A stretch of 57,027 bases of DNA, taken from contig JASEIM010000014.1 in assembly GCA_030017655.1 (NCBI GenBank), forward strand, positions 1-57,027, read 5' to 3'. This stretch comes from Methanobacterium sp. (lineage in GTDB: Archaea; Methanobacteriota; Methanobacteria; Methanobacteriales; Methanobacteriaceae). Positions 1 to 7,665 of the stretch are shown in pieces. The position numbers were made by a program, and so were the translations under genes. Within the stretch, counting starts at the first letter, position 1, and each line of letters starts with the position of its first letter. Below the pieces are notes generated by a model. The model was not told where the DNA came from. It worked only from the letters and a program-made list of their open reading frames with translations, and searched no databases.

Positions 1-12
1 TGTTCGACGGCG

Positions 13-31
13 CAAAAATAAAAAATTTTTG
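13..31. repeat. single mini-hairpin before the DUF2795 gene
   Basis: Arms CAAAAAT and ATTTTTG pair perfectly around a five-base A loop. The right arm runs straight into the GAGGTGAT ribosome-binding site of the next gene. The layout (A/T-rich arm, tiny loop, GAGG directly after) matches the unit at 30209-30225 before the rlmE gene, so I place it in the same dispersed hairpin family. A 7 bp A/T-rich hairpin alone could be chance. Confidence 0.4.
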
Positions 32-41
32 AGGTGATACT

Positions 42-245
42 ATGGCCCGACGTGGTGGAATTACTATAGAAATAGAAAGAGCCCTGAAAGGTATGCATTA
101 CCCTGCAAAAAAACAGGACCTGGTAAATCAAGCTAAACAAAATAATGCAAACCAGGATGTTATTCAAACCATAGAAAACTTACCTTCAGATAATTTTAAC
201 TCTCCACTAGATGTTCAAAAAGCATTTGGACGGGGACGAAGGTAA
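42..245 (+). CDS. DUF2795 domain protein
   Basis: A 67-residue basic protein. The central stretch, with 'LKGMHYPAKKQDLVNQAKQN' followed by a proline-containing helix and a C-terminal 'FGRGRR', has the look of DUF2795, a small helical family in archaea and bacteria that is often suspected of nucleic-acid binding but has no assigned function. The start is fixed by GAGGTGAT five bases before the ATG. Its first 24 residues are arginine-rich and fairly apolar. It stands alone: the next gene has its own promoter about 110 bases after the stop. The family assignment is by pattern only. Confidence 0.75.
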   Translation: MARRGGITIEIERALKGMHYPAKKQDLVNQAKQNNANQDVIQTIENLPSDNFNSPLDVQKAFGRGRR

Positions 246-356
246 ATTTAAACTTTTATTTATTTCTTTACACTTATTTTTAAAAATTAGTCTTTCTGAA
301 TACAAAATTTAAGGATGAATTATTTTTGAAGATAAAATTTTCAATAAACCAAAAAG

Positions 357-365
357 TTTATATAC
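357..365 (+). promoter_or_regulatory. TATA box of the MarR/flavodoxin cassette
   Basis: TTTATATAC is a good archaeal TATA element. Transcription would start about 25 bases on, near 385, inside the first palindromic operator. The context is right for a repressor that blocks initiation. Confidence 0.6.
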
Positions 366-380
366 TATGTCTGCATTATT

Positions 381-416
381 AGGTAATATATTACCTAAAT
401 ATGTAATATGTTACCT
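381..416 (+). promoter_or_regulatory. two palindromic operators, probable MarR binding sites
   Basis: Site 1 is AGGTAATATATTACCT (381-396), a perfect 16-base palindrome. Site 2 is ATGTAATATGTTACCT (401-416), the same sequence with three changes. The two start exactly 20 bases apart, about two helical turns, so dimers bound to both would face the same side of the DNA. They cover the predicted start of transcription and lie before an operon that contains a MarR gene, so autorepression is the simplest reading. Confidence 0.75.
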
Positions 417-434
417 ATGGAGTTGAAGATAAAA

Positions 435-1289
435 ATGAACAAAAAAATAATATATATAAATTCAATGGCCATCGCCCTTCTGGCACTGGTGGCAACATTA
501 TCCGGACTTTTCTGGAAAGGACTATATAAACACGACACAATATCCGGTGTAGCTCAAATGATGGGGCAGGATTTAGTTACATTGGTAATCTGCATTCCAA
601 TATTAATTGGAACACTTTATTTAATCTCTAAAGATTCATTCAGAGGACGATTGATTTGGATGGGGACGATCTTCTATTTCCTGTATTCATATGCATCAAT
701 GTCTTTTTTGACATCATATAATCAACTATTCCTTGTTTATGTGGCCATATTTTCTATATCATTATATACACTGCTTGGAGAACTATTGTCTCTTGATATT
801 AAAAGTATCAAGAAAAGTTTCTCTCCAGGACCCGTTAATAAAATTACTGCAGTACTCCTTGTAATCATTGGATTAATGCTTGCTGCAATGTGGCTTAAAA
901 TGATTATAGATTCTTTATTAACCGGAATTGCACCTTCTGCACTTGAAAGCTACACAACACTCGTAATTCAAGCTTTAGATTTAGGAATAGTTGTTCCTGC
1001 TGCTGTAATTACAGGAATACTTCTATTTAAAGGGAAAGAATGGGGATGTGTACTTGCTTCCATATTTTTAATAAAAGTTTCACTACTAGGAACCGCAATA
1101 CTTTCTATGATATATTTCATGGTTCAAAATGGTGTAAACATTGAATTAGGACAGGCTATGTTCTTCATAATTATCACTGCACTTGGAATTATAATTTCAG
1201 CAGCATTCTATAGTAAAATAAAAGGTTCTATAAATGGAAATAAATATATGGAAGTCAATAACGGTGATAAAGGAACAGTAAGCAGGTAA
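435..1289 (+). CDS. multi-pass membrane protein of a MarR-controlled cassette
   Basis: A 284-residue protein with about eight hydrophobic segments separated by short loops and a polar C-terminal tail; no soluble domain. I do not recognise the family. Upstream in-frame ATGs at 408 and 417 lie in or next to the operator, so I chose the ATG at 435, which has GGAG at 419-422 and begins MNKK. It is first in an operon with a MarR regulator four bases downstream and two flavodoxin-like genes after that. This suggests an inducible membrane function such as transport or stress protection, but the substrate cannot be told from sequence. Confidence 0.75.
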   Translation: MNKKIIYINSMAIALLALVATLSGLFWKGLYKHDTISGVAQMMGQDLVTLVICIPILIGTLYLISKDSFRGRLIWMGTIFYFLYSYASMSFLTSYNQLFLVYVAIFSISLYTLLGELLSLDIKSIKKSFSPGPVNKITAVLLVIIGLMLAAMWLKMIIDSLLTGIAPSALESYTTLVIQALDLGIVVPAAVITGILLFKGKEWGCVLASIFLIKVSLLGTAILSMIYFMVQNGVNIELGQAMFFIIITALGIIISAAFYSKIKGSINGNKYMEVNNGDKGTVSR

Positions 1290-1293
1290 GATA

Positions 1294-1791
1294 ATGAAAG
1301 ATTCAGATGAAATAAAAGCTGAGTTCTATGCGGAAAGAGTAGGAATGGAAAAATATATACTTGTTGTTTTATTCTTAATACAGCAACGATGGGGCTATAT
1401 AATCAATAAAGAACTTTCAGAAGATCGAATAACAACCAAACAATGGTTAATGATGATTGTTATATCTAATGCCTTTAATCACGCCCCATCAATGCAGGAA
1501 GTCGCAGATGCAATGAGTATAACCCATCAAAATGTCAAACAGCTTGCTGTACGGCTTGAAGATAGAGGTTTCCTAAAAATTGAGCGGGACCCCAGTAACA
1601 GACGTATATTGAGATTGAAGGTAACTGATGAATGTCATAAATACTGGGAAAAAAGGACACCTGAAGATATTAAATCAGTGAATGCACTCTTTAGAGGTCT
1701 GGAAGATAACGAATTAAAAACTCTGTTTGAAATTATGGGTAAACTTGAAAAGATATCTGCAAATCTATATCAGGAAGCTAAAAAAATGTAA
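1294..1791 (+). CDS. MarR family transcriptional regulator
   Basis: A 165-residue winged-helix protein. The helix-turn-helix region is clear around residues 60-100 ('QEVADAMSITHQNVKQLAVR'), followed by a wing with 'ERDPSNRRILRLKVT'. N- and C-terminal helices would form the dimer interface. MarR proteins usually repress their own operon and release on binding a small ligand or on oxidation. The two palindromes at 381-416 before the first gene are the likely targets. It lies four bases after the membrane-protein gene, which indicates co-transcription. The ligand is unknown; the flavodoxin-like genes downstream hint at redox or quinone stress. Confidence 0.9.
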   Translation: MKDSDEIKAEFYAERVGMEKYILVVLFLIQQRWGYIINKELSEDRITTKQWLMMIVISNAFNHAPSMQEVADAMSITHQNVKQLAVRLEDRGFLKIERDPSNRRILRLKVTDECHKYWEKRTPEDIKSVNALFRGLEDNELKTLFEIMGKLEKISANLYQEAKKM

Positions 1792-1848
1792 AAAACTGAA
1801 ATAAGATTATTTGGGATTAATAATTGAAATAATTAAGGAGAAATGAAA

Positions 1849-2391
1849 ATGAAAGCATTAGTTGTTTATGGTACCAGATACGGTACAGCAACCGGGATTG
1901 CTGAAGAAATTAGTCGAGTTTTAGAAGATGAAGGACTTGAAGTGGATTTAAAGAATGCGAAAAAACTCAAAAAACATGATATAGCTCCTTATGAACTTGT
2001 AGTTGTTGGAAGCGGGATTAAAATGGGTAAATGGACTAAAGATTCACTTAAATTCCTGAAAGATAATAAGACAGGTTTAAAAGATAAAAAAGTGGCATTA
2101 TTTGTCACCTGTGGGGCTGCAAATGATCCTGAAACCGTGGCTGAAGGGCAGGAGAAATATTTAGACGAAGTAGCAGAAAAATACCTCATTAATAAACCAG
2201 TGTCCACAGGACTCTATGGAAGCTATTATGATCCTGAAGCAAATCACGGTTTGTTATATAAATTAACATCAAAATGGATTAAAGACGAATTAAAAAAACA
2301 GGGCAAAGATATAGATAAACCCTATGATTACAGGAATTGGGATGAAATACGTGCATGGGCCCGTAAATTAGCTGAAGTAGCAAAAAAATGA
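1849..2391 (+). CDS. flavodoxin-domain protein (HemG-like)
   Basis: A 180-residue single-domain flavodoxin. The N-terminal 'VVYGTRYGTATGIAEEI' is the phosphate-binding loop for FMN, and 'VVVGSGIKMGKWTK' and 'ALFVTCGAANDPE' match the later FMN loops. The nearest pattern is the HemG-like group of protoporphyrinogen oxidases and flavodoxin-like oxidoreductases. GGAG at 1837-1840 is two bases from an ATG at 1843 but eight from the ATG at 1849, so I use the latter. It is co-directional with the MarR gene 57 bases upstream. It probably carries electrons in the cassette; its partner is unknown. Confidence 0.85.
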   Translation: MKALVVYGTRYGTATGIAEEISRVLEDEGLEVDLKNAKKLKKHDIAPYELVVVGSGIKMGKWTKDSLKFLKDNKTGLKDKKVALFVTCGAANDPETVAEGQEKYLDEVAEKYLINKPVSTGLYGSYYDPEANHGLLYKLTSKWIKDELKKQGKDIDKPYDYRNWDEIRAWARKLAEVAKK

Positions 2392-2419
2392 TTAATAGTT
2401 TAAAATAGGGGCAAATATA

Positions 2420-2992
2420 ATGGAAATCAATAGATTATTAAAATTGACAGGTTTAGGGGCAATTATAGTCATACTTGCAATTTTTGGTGTAATGGGATTT
2501 GTTATGTACGATGTTATGAGTTATACTGCTACTGATTCCCAGAATCTTAGCCCCACAGTACCAGAGGTTGGAAAAGCACTTGTTGTTTATGATCCCGGTA
2601 TCAGCGGACAGGGGAAAGATGCGGCAGAGGTAATCTCAAAGGATTTACAGGAAAAAGGATACTTTGTCACTTTAGCAGGGATTAGCAGTGAAAAAGCTAA
2701 AAATACGGCCGGATACAATATTATTGTTGTTGGAGGGCCAATCTATGCTGGAAATGCCAGTAAATCTGTTCAATCTTATTTGAGCACTCTTAAACCAGAT
2801 AATGGTGCAAAGATTGCTGTATTTGCAGTAGGTGAAGATGCAGATGTACTAAATAATCCAGAAATGCTTAAAAAAGAAGTTGCAACACTTCCCAAAGGCA
2901 GTTCACTCCAGATAGTTGCTGTAACGAAATTCATCCAGAATGAAGATTTTAATAAAAAGAGTGAAGGGTTTATAAACTCTATTTTAAACTGA
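2420..2992 (+). CDS. membrane-anchored flavodoxin-like protein
   Basis: A 190-residue protein. Residues 9-31 form one strong transmembrane segment, then a linker of about 20 residues leads to a flavodoxin-like domain ('ALVVYDPGISGQGKDAAEVI', 'YNIIVVGGPIYAGNASKSVQ'). The phosphate loop is degenerate: the usual T/S-rich turn is 'DPGISGQG', so FMN binding is uncertain. AGGGG precedes the ATG by about nine bases. It follows the soluble flavodoxin by 28 bases. One soluble and one membrane-tethered member suggests electron delivery at the membrane, but that is inference. Confidence 0.8.
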   Translation: MEINRLLKLTGLGAIIVILAIFGVMGFVMYDVMSYTATDSQNLSPTVPEVGKALVVYDPGISGQGKDAAEVISKDLQEKGYFVTLAGISSEKAKNTAGYNIIVVGGPIYAGNASKSVQSYLSTLKPDNGAKIAVFAVGEDADVLNNPEMLKKEVATLPKGSSLQIVAVTKFIQNEDFNKKSEGFINSILN

Positions 2993-3006
2993 AACCTTTA
3001 ATTTTT

Positions 3007-3912
3007 TTATTTTTCATCAATATAAAGAATATAAACACCTGCAACCATTAAAACTCCAAATGAAAGTTGTACGATAGTTAAAGGTTCACCAAGCACTACA
3101 AATGCGGTTATGGCTCCAAAAATTGAACTTAGGGCAAATATAGATCCTGTTCTTGTTGAACCAATAATCCTGATTGCATAATAAATTAAAGGCAACGAAA
3201 AGCTTAGACAGATAAGTCCAATAAAAAGCAGCAAAGGAAGTTTATCTAAAGGCAGTGAAAAGTCCAGTCCCATAATCAATGAAATTAAAAGCAAAATTGA
3301 ACCGCCTATTGCAGTTTTTAAAGCTGTAATGAATATTATATTCCTTTTATGGCTTAGATATTTGCTTAAAATTGTATCCATGCTCCAGAAAAAGGACGCT
3401 GAAATTACAAGAAGACTTCCAAACATGCTCTGATTAAATGAAAGGTCTTGCAGGTTATTTGTGCTTAAAAATATAGCTCCAATCAATATGAAACCAAATC
3501 CAAAAATATCTTTTTTACCAACATGCTCCTTTAAAAAGAGAACTCCAAGAATGATAATGAATAAAATCTCTGAATTAGCCAGAAGAGCAGCATTTACAGC
3601 AGTTATCCTAAACAATCCACTTAAATACAGAGCAGGTGCAATAAATGAACCAAAAGTTGCGGTTAAAAATAGAATAAAATATTCTTTTCGTGTTATAAAA
3701 TCTTCAACATCACTTTTGCGATTTATGAAGTTTAATATTCTACTTTTAAGGGGAGAAAAGTTAACAAAAAACAGGAACATACTTGCTATAAGATATGTTG
3801 ATGCTGCAAGGGCAAAAGGATGAAGATATCCAAGAAGCGTTTTATCCAGTGAAAACCAGACTCCAAAAAGAAGAGCAACCATCAATGCACTTAAATATCC
3901 CCATAATTTCAT
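3007..3912 (-). CDS. EamA (DMT superfamily) transporter
   Basis: A 301-residue protein with ten predicted membrane helices in two repeats of five, the DMT/EamA architecture. The end of each repeat carries the conserved stretch ('LLANSEILFIIILGVLFLKE' near residue 110-130, and 'GAITAFVVLGEPLTIVQLS' near 265-285). These proteins export metabolites or amino acids; the substrate cannot be named. GAGGGG lies six bases before the ATG. It faces the flavodoxin operon, with only 14 T-rich bases between the two stop codons. Confidence 0.88.
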   Translation of the reverse strand: MKLWGYLSALMVALLFGVWFSLDKTLLGYLHPFALAASTYLIASMFLFFVNFSPLKSRILNFINRKSDVEDFITRKEYFILFLTATFGSFIAPALYLSGLFRITAVNAALLANSEILFIIILGVLFLKEHVGKKDIFGFGFILIGAIFLSTNNLQDLSFNQSMFGSLLVISASFFWSMDTILSKYLSHKRNIIFITALKTAIGGSILLLISLIMGLDFSLPLDKLPLLLFIGLICLSFSLPLIYYAIRIIGSTRTGSIFALSSIFGAITAFVVLGEPLTIVQLSFGVLMVAGVYILYIDEK

Positions 3913-4015
3913 ATTTAACCCCTCATTTAAATTTAATTAAAGGTTCTGATTCTTAATGTTAAAAATCATTATCTTTCTGTTTTTACGGCATGTCTAATTT
4001 AATTTCCTTTAAGAA

Positions 4016-4096
4016 TGTAATCTATTTTTTACAAAATCAAAACATTTATATAGAATGTAATATATTCGTTACATTAAATGTAATATATTTTTTACA
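4016..4096 (+). promoter_or_regulatory. three TGTAA-N8-TTACA operators around a TATA box
   Basis: The 18-base motif TGTAA-N8-TTACA occurs at 4016-4033, 4056-4073 and 4079-4096; the spacer is T-rich and similar in all three. A TATA box (TTTATATA, 4045-4052) lies between the first and second copies, so copies two and three cover the expected transcription start. This puts one site upstream and two on the start region, the pattern of tight repression. The regulator encoded by the third gene of the operon is the obvious candidate. Confidence 0.75.
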
Positions 4097-4112
4097 AAAG
4101 GGGTTAGAAAAT

Positions 4113-4544
4113 ATGATAATCGCACGATCAGAATGGTTTGGAAGAAGAAAATACGGTGGATGGGGAGTAAGTATAAAAACCTGGCAAGGAGCCGTATATT
4201 TTGCAGGAATGTTTGCACTTCTAATTGCGCTACAACTTATACCTAATCTACAAACAGAATTCAGATCAATCATTACTGGAATATGGGTTGCATTTTTACT
4301 TTTAGATATGGCAGATGTTATGTGGAATCTTAAAAAGGATGAAAGAGAACGAATACATGAAGCAATTGCCGAAAGAAATGCTGCATGGGGAATGATGCTG
4401 GTTCTGGTCATTGGAATTTTTATTGAACTAACCTATTATGCATTACAGCAGCAAATATATGTAGATCCATTCCTTATAACTGCTTTAATCGTTGGAGTAA
4501 TAATAAAATCTGTAACAAACTATAAACTCGAAAGAGAAGATTAA
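4113..4544 (+). CDS. small membrane protein, first gene of the XRE/ABC cassette
   Basis: A 143-residue protein with four hydrophobic segments and a charged loop in the middle ('KKDERERIHEAIAERNAAWG'). This resembles DUF2178-type proteins, which in archaea and bacteria often sit beside Cro/C1-type regulators; I hold that family name loosely. The open frame extends back to 3990, but that would cross the promoter and operators. The ATG at 4113, with AGGGG nine bases upstream, is the real start. It is one base from the next gene, so they are translated together. Confidence 0.75.
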   Translation: MIIARSEWFGRRKYGGWGVSIKTWQGAVYFAGMFALLIALQLIPNLQTEFRSIITGIWVAFLLLDMADVMWNLKKDERERIHEAIAERNAAWGMMLVLVIGIFIELTYYALQQQIYVDPFLITALIVGVIIKSVTNYKLERED

Positions 4545-4545
4545 A

Positions 4546-4893
4546 ATGAAAAATACACTTTGGTATCTGGGATTTTTAAGTCCGCTGAGCCTGTTATATC
4601 TTGTAACTGGAGAAATTGGATTTTTAGGCTTTGCTGTCTTTGCTCTTTATTTTACCATCTACAAAGAAAATGATGAAAGATTACAGATTAATGCAGGTTT
4701 AGCTACAAGAAATGCTTTTCTATACGTGATATTAATTGGAGCTGTATCATTATTCTACATAAATATAACTCAAGATAAGTCATTATTCCCAATAGCTTTT
4801 GTGCTGGTGTTTTCAGGCAGCATAGTTATTAGCGTGCTCTCCTATGGATATTATAACTCAAAAGAAGAGAAAATGTATGAAAACCAGAATTAA
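4546..4893 (+). CDS. small membrane protein, second gene of the XRE/ABC cassette
   Basis: A 115-residue protein with four hydrophobic segments and a short conserved-looking loop 'ENDERLQINAGLATRNAF' that parallels the 'DERERIHEAIAERNAAWG' loop of the preceding protein. The two are probably distant paralogues or partners. Such pairs next to an XRE regulator are common in archaea and are thought to modulate the regulator or sense the membrane, but no function is established. Its last 17 bases overlap the regulator gene. Confidence 0.75.
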   Translation: MKNTLWYLGFLSPLSLLYLVTGEIGFLGFAVFALYFTIYKENDERLQINAGLATRNAFLYVILIGAVSLFYINITQDKSLFPIAFVLVFSGSIVISVLSYGYYNSKEEKMYENQN

Positions 4894-5086
4894 AGAATAC
4901 CGGAAAGAACTCAAAATGACTCAGGAGGAATTAGCAGAAGCTGTAGATGTAACGAGGCAGACCATCATAGCCTTAGAGCAGGGCAGATATAATCCCTCCC
5001 TTATACTTGCCTTCAAAGTTACCAGGGCGTTGAAAAGGAGGTATATTGAAGAAGTATTTGATCTTGAAGAAATAGAAGTTAAATAA
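4877..5086 (+). CDS. Cro/C1-type helix-turn-helix regulator
   Basis: A 69-residue protein that is almost entirely one HTH_3 domain: 'RIKEYRKELKMTQEELAEAV' and then 'VTRQTIIALEQGRYNPSLIL' give the two DNA-binding helices. The short C-terminal tail, 'YIEEVFDLEE', is typical of the small XRE regulators coupled to membrane proteins. I start at 4877 because the earlier in-frame ATG (4844) would add 11 residues that belong only to the overlapping gene. The protein probably binds the three inverted repeats at 4016-4096 and controls this five-gene cassette. Confidence 0.9.
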   Translation: MKTRIKEYRKELKMTQEELAEAVDVTRQTIIALEQGRYNPSLILAFKVTRALKRRYIEEVFDLEEIEVK

Positions 5087-5154
5087 ATTGTTAATTGAAT
5101 AATGATGATATTATGATGATTTATCATTAATTTATGGTTAAACGGAGGAATGAA

Positions 5155-6246
5155 ATGAGTATTTACAAATTATCATTTAAAAATCTTAATAGAAGAAAAC
5201 TCAGAAGCGCTTTAACAATGTTAGGGATAGTTATCGGAGTTACAGCACTTGTTGTTCTTATGGGCCTTGGCTCTGGAATGACTTCTTACATGAAAGGGCA
5301 AACTGAATCCATTATGGGAGATGTTTCCATCATGAACAGCTCTGCAGCGGCGTTTATGGGATCTACAGGCGATTCATATATAAATAAGGAAGCAGTAGCC
5401 AAGATAAAGAATATGTCACAACTCTATGACATTAGAGAAGAAACACAGTTTCAAACTAATATTCAAAGGACACCAGTAATAGTAGTCGGGATGAGTGACT
5501 GGAAACAGATTAAAATAAATGGAACTCCAGGTGTTGTTATTAGTAAATCCCCATTTGTAGACAACTTTGGTTATAAAATCGGAAGTAAAATAAAAATTAA
5601 AGAGGAAGAATTCGTAATAACTGGGATAACAAATGAAGGTGGATTTGGTATGGGAATTGTTTTCTTAAACACTAGTCTGGCGCTCCCTTTAAACGATAAC
5701 AAAGTATCAAGTATTACTGCAAGCACTAAAAAAGATCCAGAAGTTGTAAAAAAAGAAATAGAAGCTCAAGTAGATGGTATATCAGCTTTAACAAAATCTG
5801 ACTATGCTAAACAAATTGATGAAATAATGAGTGGAATCACACTTTTTGTTGGATTAATAGCAAGCATTGCCCTTTTAGTTGGAGTTATCAGTATTGTGAA
5901 TATTATGCTTGTAAATGTTTCAGAGCGTACAAGAGAAATAGGAGTATTAAAAGCGATAGGATTTACAAATAGAGAAATATTGGGAAGCATACTAATGGAA
6001 GCGGGGTTATTAGGTTTGATAGGCTCTGTTGCTGGTTTGATTATTGCTGCACTTCTATTAGAACTTGGAATCATATATTTGGCCCCACAATTAAATATGG
6101 ATGGCATTAAATTAGTTCAAATGCTTCCTTTATGGCTAGTTGTAGGTGTAATTGGCGGATCTGCAGTTTTAAGTGTTTTAGCTGGTTTATACCCTGCATG
6201 GAGAGCATCAAGACTAAATGTCGTGGAGGCGTTAAGATATGAATGA
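5155..6246 (+). CDS. ABC transporter permease (MacB/FtsX type)
   Basis: A 363-residue permease. One N-terminal membrane helix (about residues 16-40) is followed by an extracytoplasmic MacB-PCD-like domain of about 190 residues, then three C-terminal helices with the FtsX signature 'NIMLVNVSERTREIGVLKAI'. It ends with 'GLYPAWRASRLNVVEALRYE', the typical terminus. GGAGG is six bases before the ATG at 5155. It overlaps the ATPase gene by eight bases. MacB-type pairs export peptides, lipids or drugs or release lipoproteins; the substrate is not evident. The gap to the regulator gene is 68 bases, so the same operon is likely. Confidence 0.92.
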   Translation: MSIYKLSFKNLNRRKLRSALTMLGIVIGVTALVVLMGLGSGMTSYMKGQTESIMGDVSIMNSSAAAFMGSTGDSYINKEAVAKIKNMSQLYDIREETQFQTNIQRTPVIVVGMSDWKQIKINGTPGVVISKSPFVDNFGYKIGSKIKIKEEEFVITGITNEGGFGMGIVFLNTSLALPLNDNKVSSITASTKKDPEVVKKEIEAQVDGISALTKSDYAKQIDEIMSGITLFVGLIASIALLVGVISIVNIMLVNVSERTREIGVLKAIGFTNREILGSILMEAGLLGLIGSVAGLIIAALLLELGIIYLAPQLNMDGIKLVQMLPLWLVVGVIGGSAVLSVLAGLYPAWRASRLNVVEALRYE

Positions 6247-6898
6247 TAACGTACTTGAATTCAATCATGTGTGGAAAACATACAAAATGGGGACAGAAAA
6301 AGTAAAAGCACTCCGAGGTGTTAATCTAACCATCAAAAAAGGATCATTTATAGCCATAATGGGGCCTTCAGGTTCAGGTAAATCCACATTACTTCATCTT
6401 GCAGGAATTTTGGACACCCCGACTGAAGGAACTGTTCTAATGAACGGAAAGAATATCAAGGATTATTCTGGAAATGAACAGGCAAAACAAAGAAGAAGTG
6501 ACATTGGATTCATATTCCAGAGATTTAATTTAATGCCCCATCTTACAGCCCTTGAAAATGTGATGCTGCCCATGATTTCTCCCAATGAGGAAAAAGCTAA
6601 AATTTTACTGGATAAAGTTGGATTAAAGGATAGATATAAAAGATTTCAAAAACAGCTTTCTGGGGGAGAACAACAACGTGTGGCAATTGCAAGAGCTCTT
6701 GCCAATGATCCTGCCATTTTACTTGCAGATGAACCCACAGGGGAGCTTGACACCCAAAATACAAAATTAATAATGGAACTACTTAAAAACCTGAATGAAA
6801 AGGATGGATTAACTATTGTGGCCGTTACACATAATCCACTGGCTGCCGAATATGCAAATGAGATAATTAAAATGCAGGACGGGAATATAATCACCTGA
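6239..6898 (+). CDS. ABC transporter ATP-binding protein (MacB/LolD type)
   Basis: A 219-residue ATPase with all the standard motifs: Walker A 'GPSGSGKSTLLHL' (about residue 42), Q-loop 'IFQRFNLMPH', signature 'QLSGGEQQRVAIARAL', Walker B 'AILLADEPTGELD' and switch His in 'VAVTHNP'. The 'GELD' Walker B end is typical of the LolD/MacB/FtsE group. It energises the permease encoded directly upstream, whose last eight bases it shares. Confidence 0.95.
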   Translation: MNDNVLEFNHVWKTYKMGTEKVKALRGVNLTIKKGSFIAIMGPSGSGKSTLLHLAGILDTPTEGTVLMNGKNIKDYSGNEQAKQRRSDIGFIFQRFNLMPHLTALENVMLPMISPNEEKAKILLDKVGLKDRYKRFQKQLSGGEQQRVAIARALANDPAILLADEPTGELDTQNTKLIMELLKNLNEKDGLTIVAVTHNPLAAEYANEIIKMQDGNIIT

Positions 6899-6939
6899 AA
6901 ATCGAATTGGAGATATATTCTTCCCTTTTCTTTATTTTA

Positions 6940-7644
6940 TTATTTCTCGTCAAGGCCCCATTTTCTACGGAATTTTATTTTCTGCTCTGCCGTCATCCAG
7001 TGACTGCCATCACAGTAAGGTTTGTTCTCTGATTTACCGCATCGACAAAGAGTTTGCCGATTTCGAACCTCGTAAATGGTTCCATCTGCAGATTCTACAG
7101 GAATTCCTCCACGAACCCATATTGGACCTTCACATCCTTTCTGTTTGTCATGTACCATTACAATTGATGGTTCAAATTCCTTTTCAAATGGTTTACCTGT
7201 CTTTTTATCCCATAGAACAAGTCTTCCTGAAGGGCATATCATGGCCTCTTCTATAGCTGTTTGTCTGGCCTCTGGATCATCAGATTTCTGTATTAGATTC
7301 CTTATTCCGCCTGATCGAAGACAGAAACGTGAATGATCGCAGAATTCATGTGCATCAGTTAATTTCAGGTCTTTTCCTTCGAATATTTCAGCTTTTTCTA
7401 TATATGGTTTCCTGCTGGCTGTTTCTGTACCATCAAAATCGATCTTATTATGAGTTCCATCACAGTAGGGTTTATTTTTTGATACTCCACAACGACACAG
7501 AATATATTTATCTTTAGGAGGGTATTCCCTGACATCCAGCAGTTCACGAGTATGACCTGCTTCATCAGTTGTAATTACTTGTTCAAGAAGAGGTACACCC
7601 CCTGAAACTAAATATGGGCCGTTTTTTAAGATTTTTATTTTCAT
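6940..7644 (-). CDS. CDGSH-type iron-sulfur protein with two CDGSH motifs
   Basis: A 234-residue protein with two zinc-finger-CDGSH motifs. The first ('CRCGVSKNKPYCDGTH') is near residue 50 and the second ('CRCGKSENKPYCDGSH') near 210; each gives three Cys and one His for a [2Fe-2S] cluster. Between them lies a Cys-containing stretch ('CDHSRFCLRSGGI', 'AMICPSGRLVLWD') resembling the divergent 4Fe-4S mono-cluster domain seen in such fusions. The frame allows a TTG start at 7665, but the ATG at 7644 with GGAG just before it and the usual 'MKIKILKNGPYLVSGG' beginning is better. Probably an electron-transfer or cluster-handling protein; the role is unknown. Confidence 0.9.
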   Translation of the reverse strand: MKIKILKNGPYLVSGGVPLLEQVITTDEAGHTRELLDVREYPPKDKYILCRCGVSKNKPYCDGTHNKIDFDGTETASRKPYIEKAEIFEGKDLKLTDAHEFCDHSRFCLRSGGIRNLIQKSDDPEARQTAIEEAMICPSGRLVLWDKKTGKPFEKEFEPSIVMVHDKQKGCEGPIWVRGGIPVESADGTIYEVRNRQTLCRCGKSENKPYCDGSHWMTAEQKIKFRRKWGLDEK

Positions 7645-7665
7645 ATTCTCCTTTTCAGCTGCCAA

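Noticed and set aside
408..434. Earlier starts of the first MarR-cassette gene
   Set aside because: These ATGs lie in or beside the operator and lack a ribosome-binding site.
3990..4112. N-terminal extension of the first XRE-cassette gene
   Set aside because: It would start upstream of the TATA box and run through the operators; the ATG at 4113 has a ribosome-binding site.
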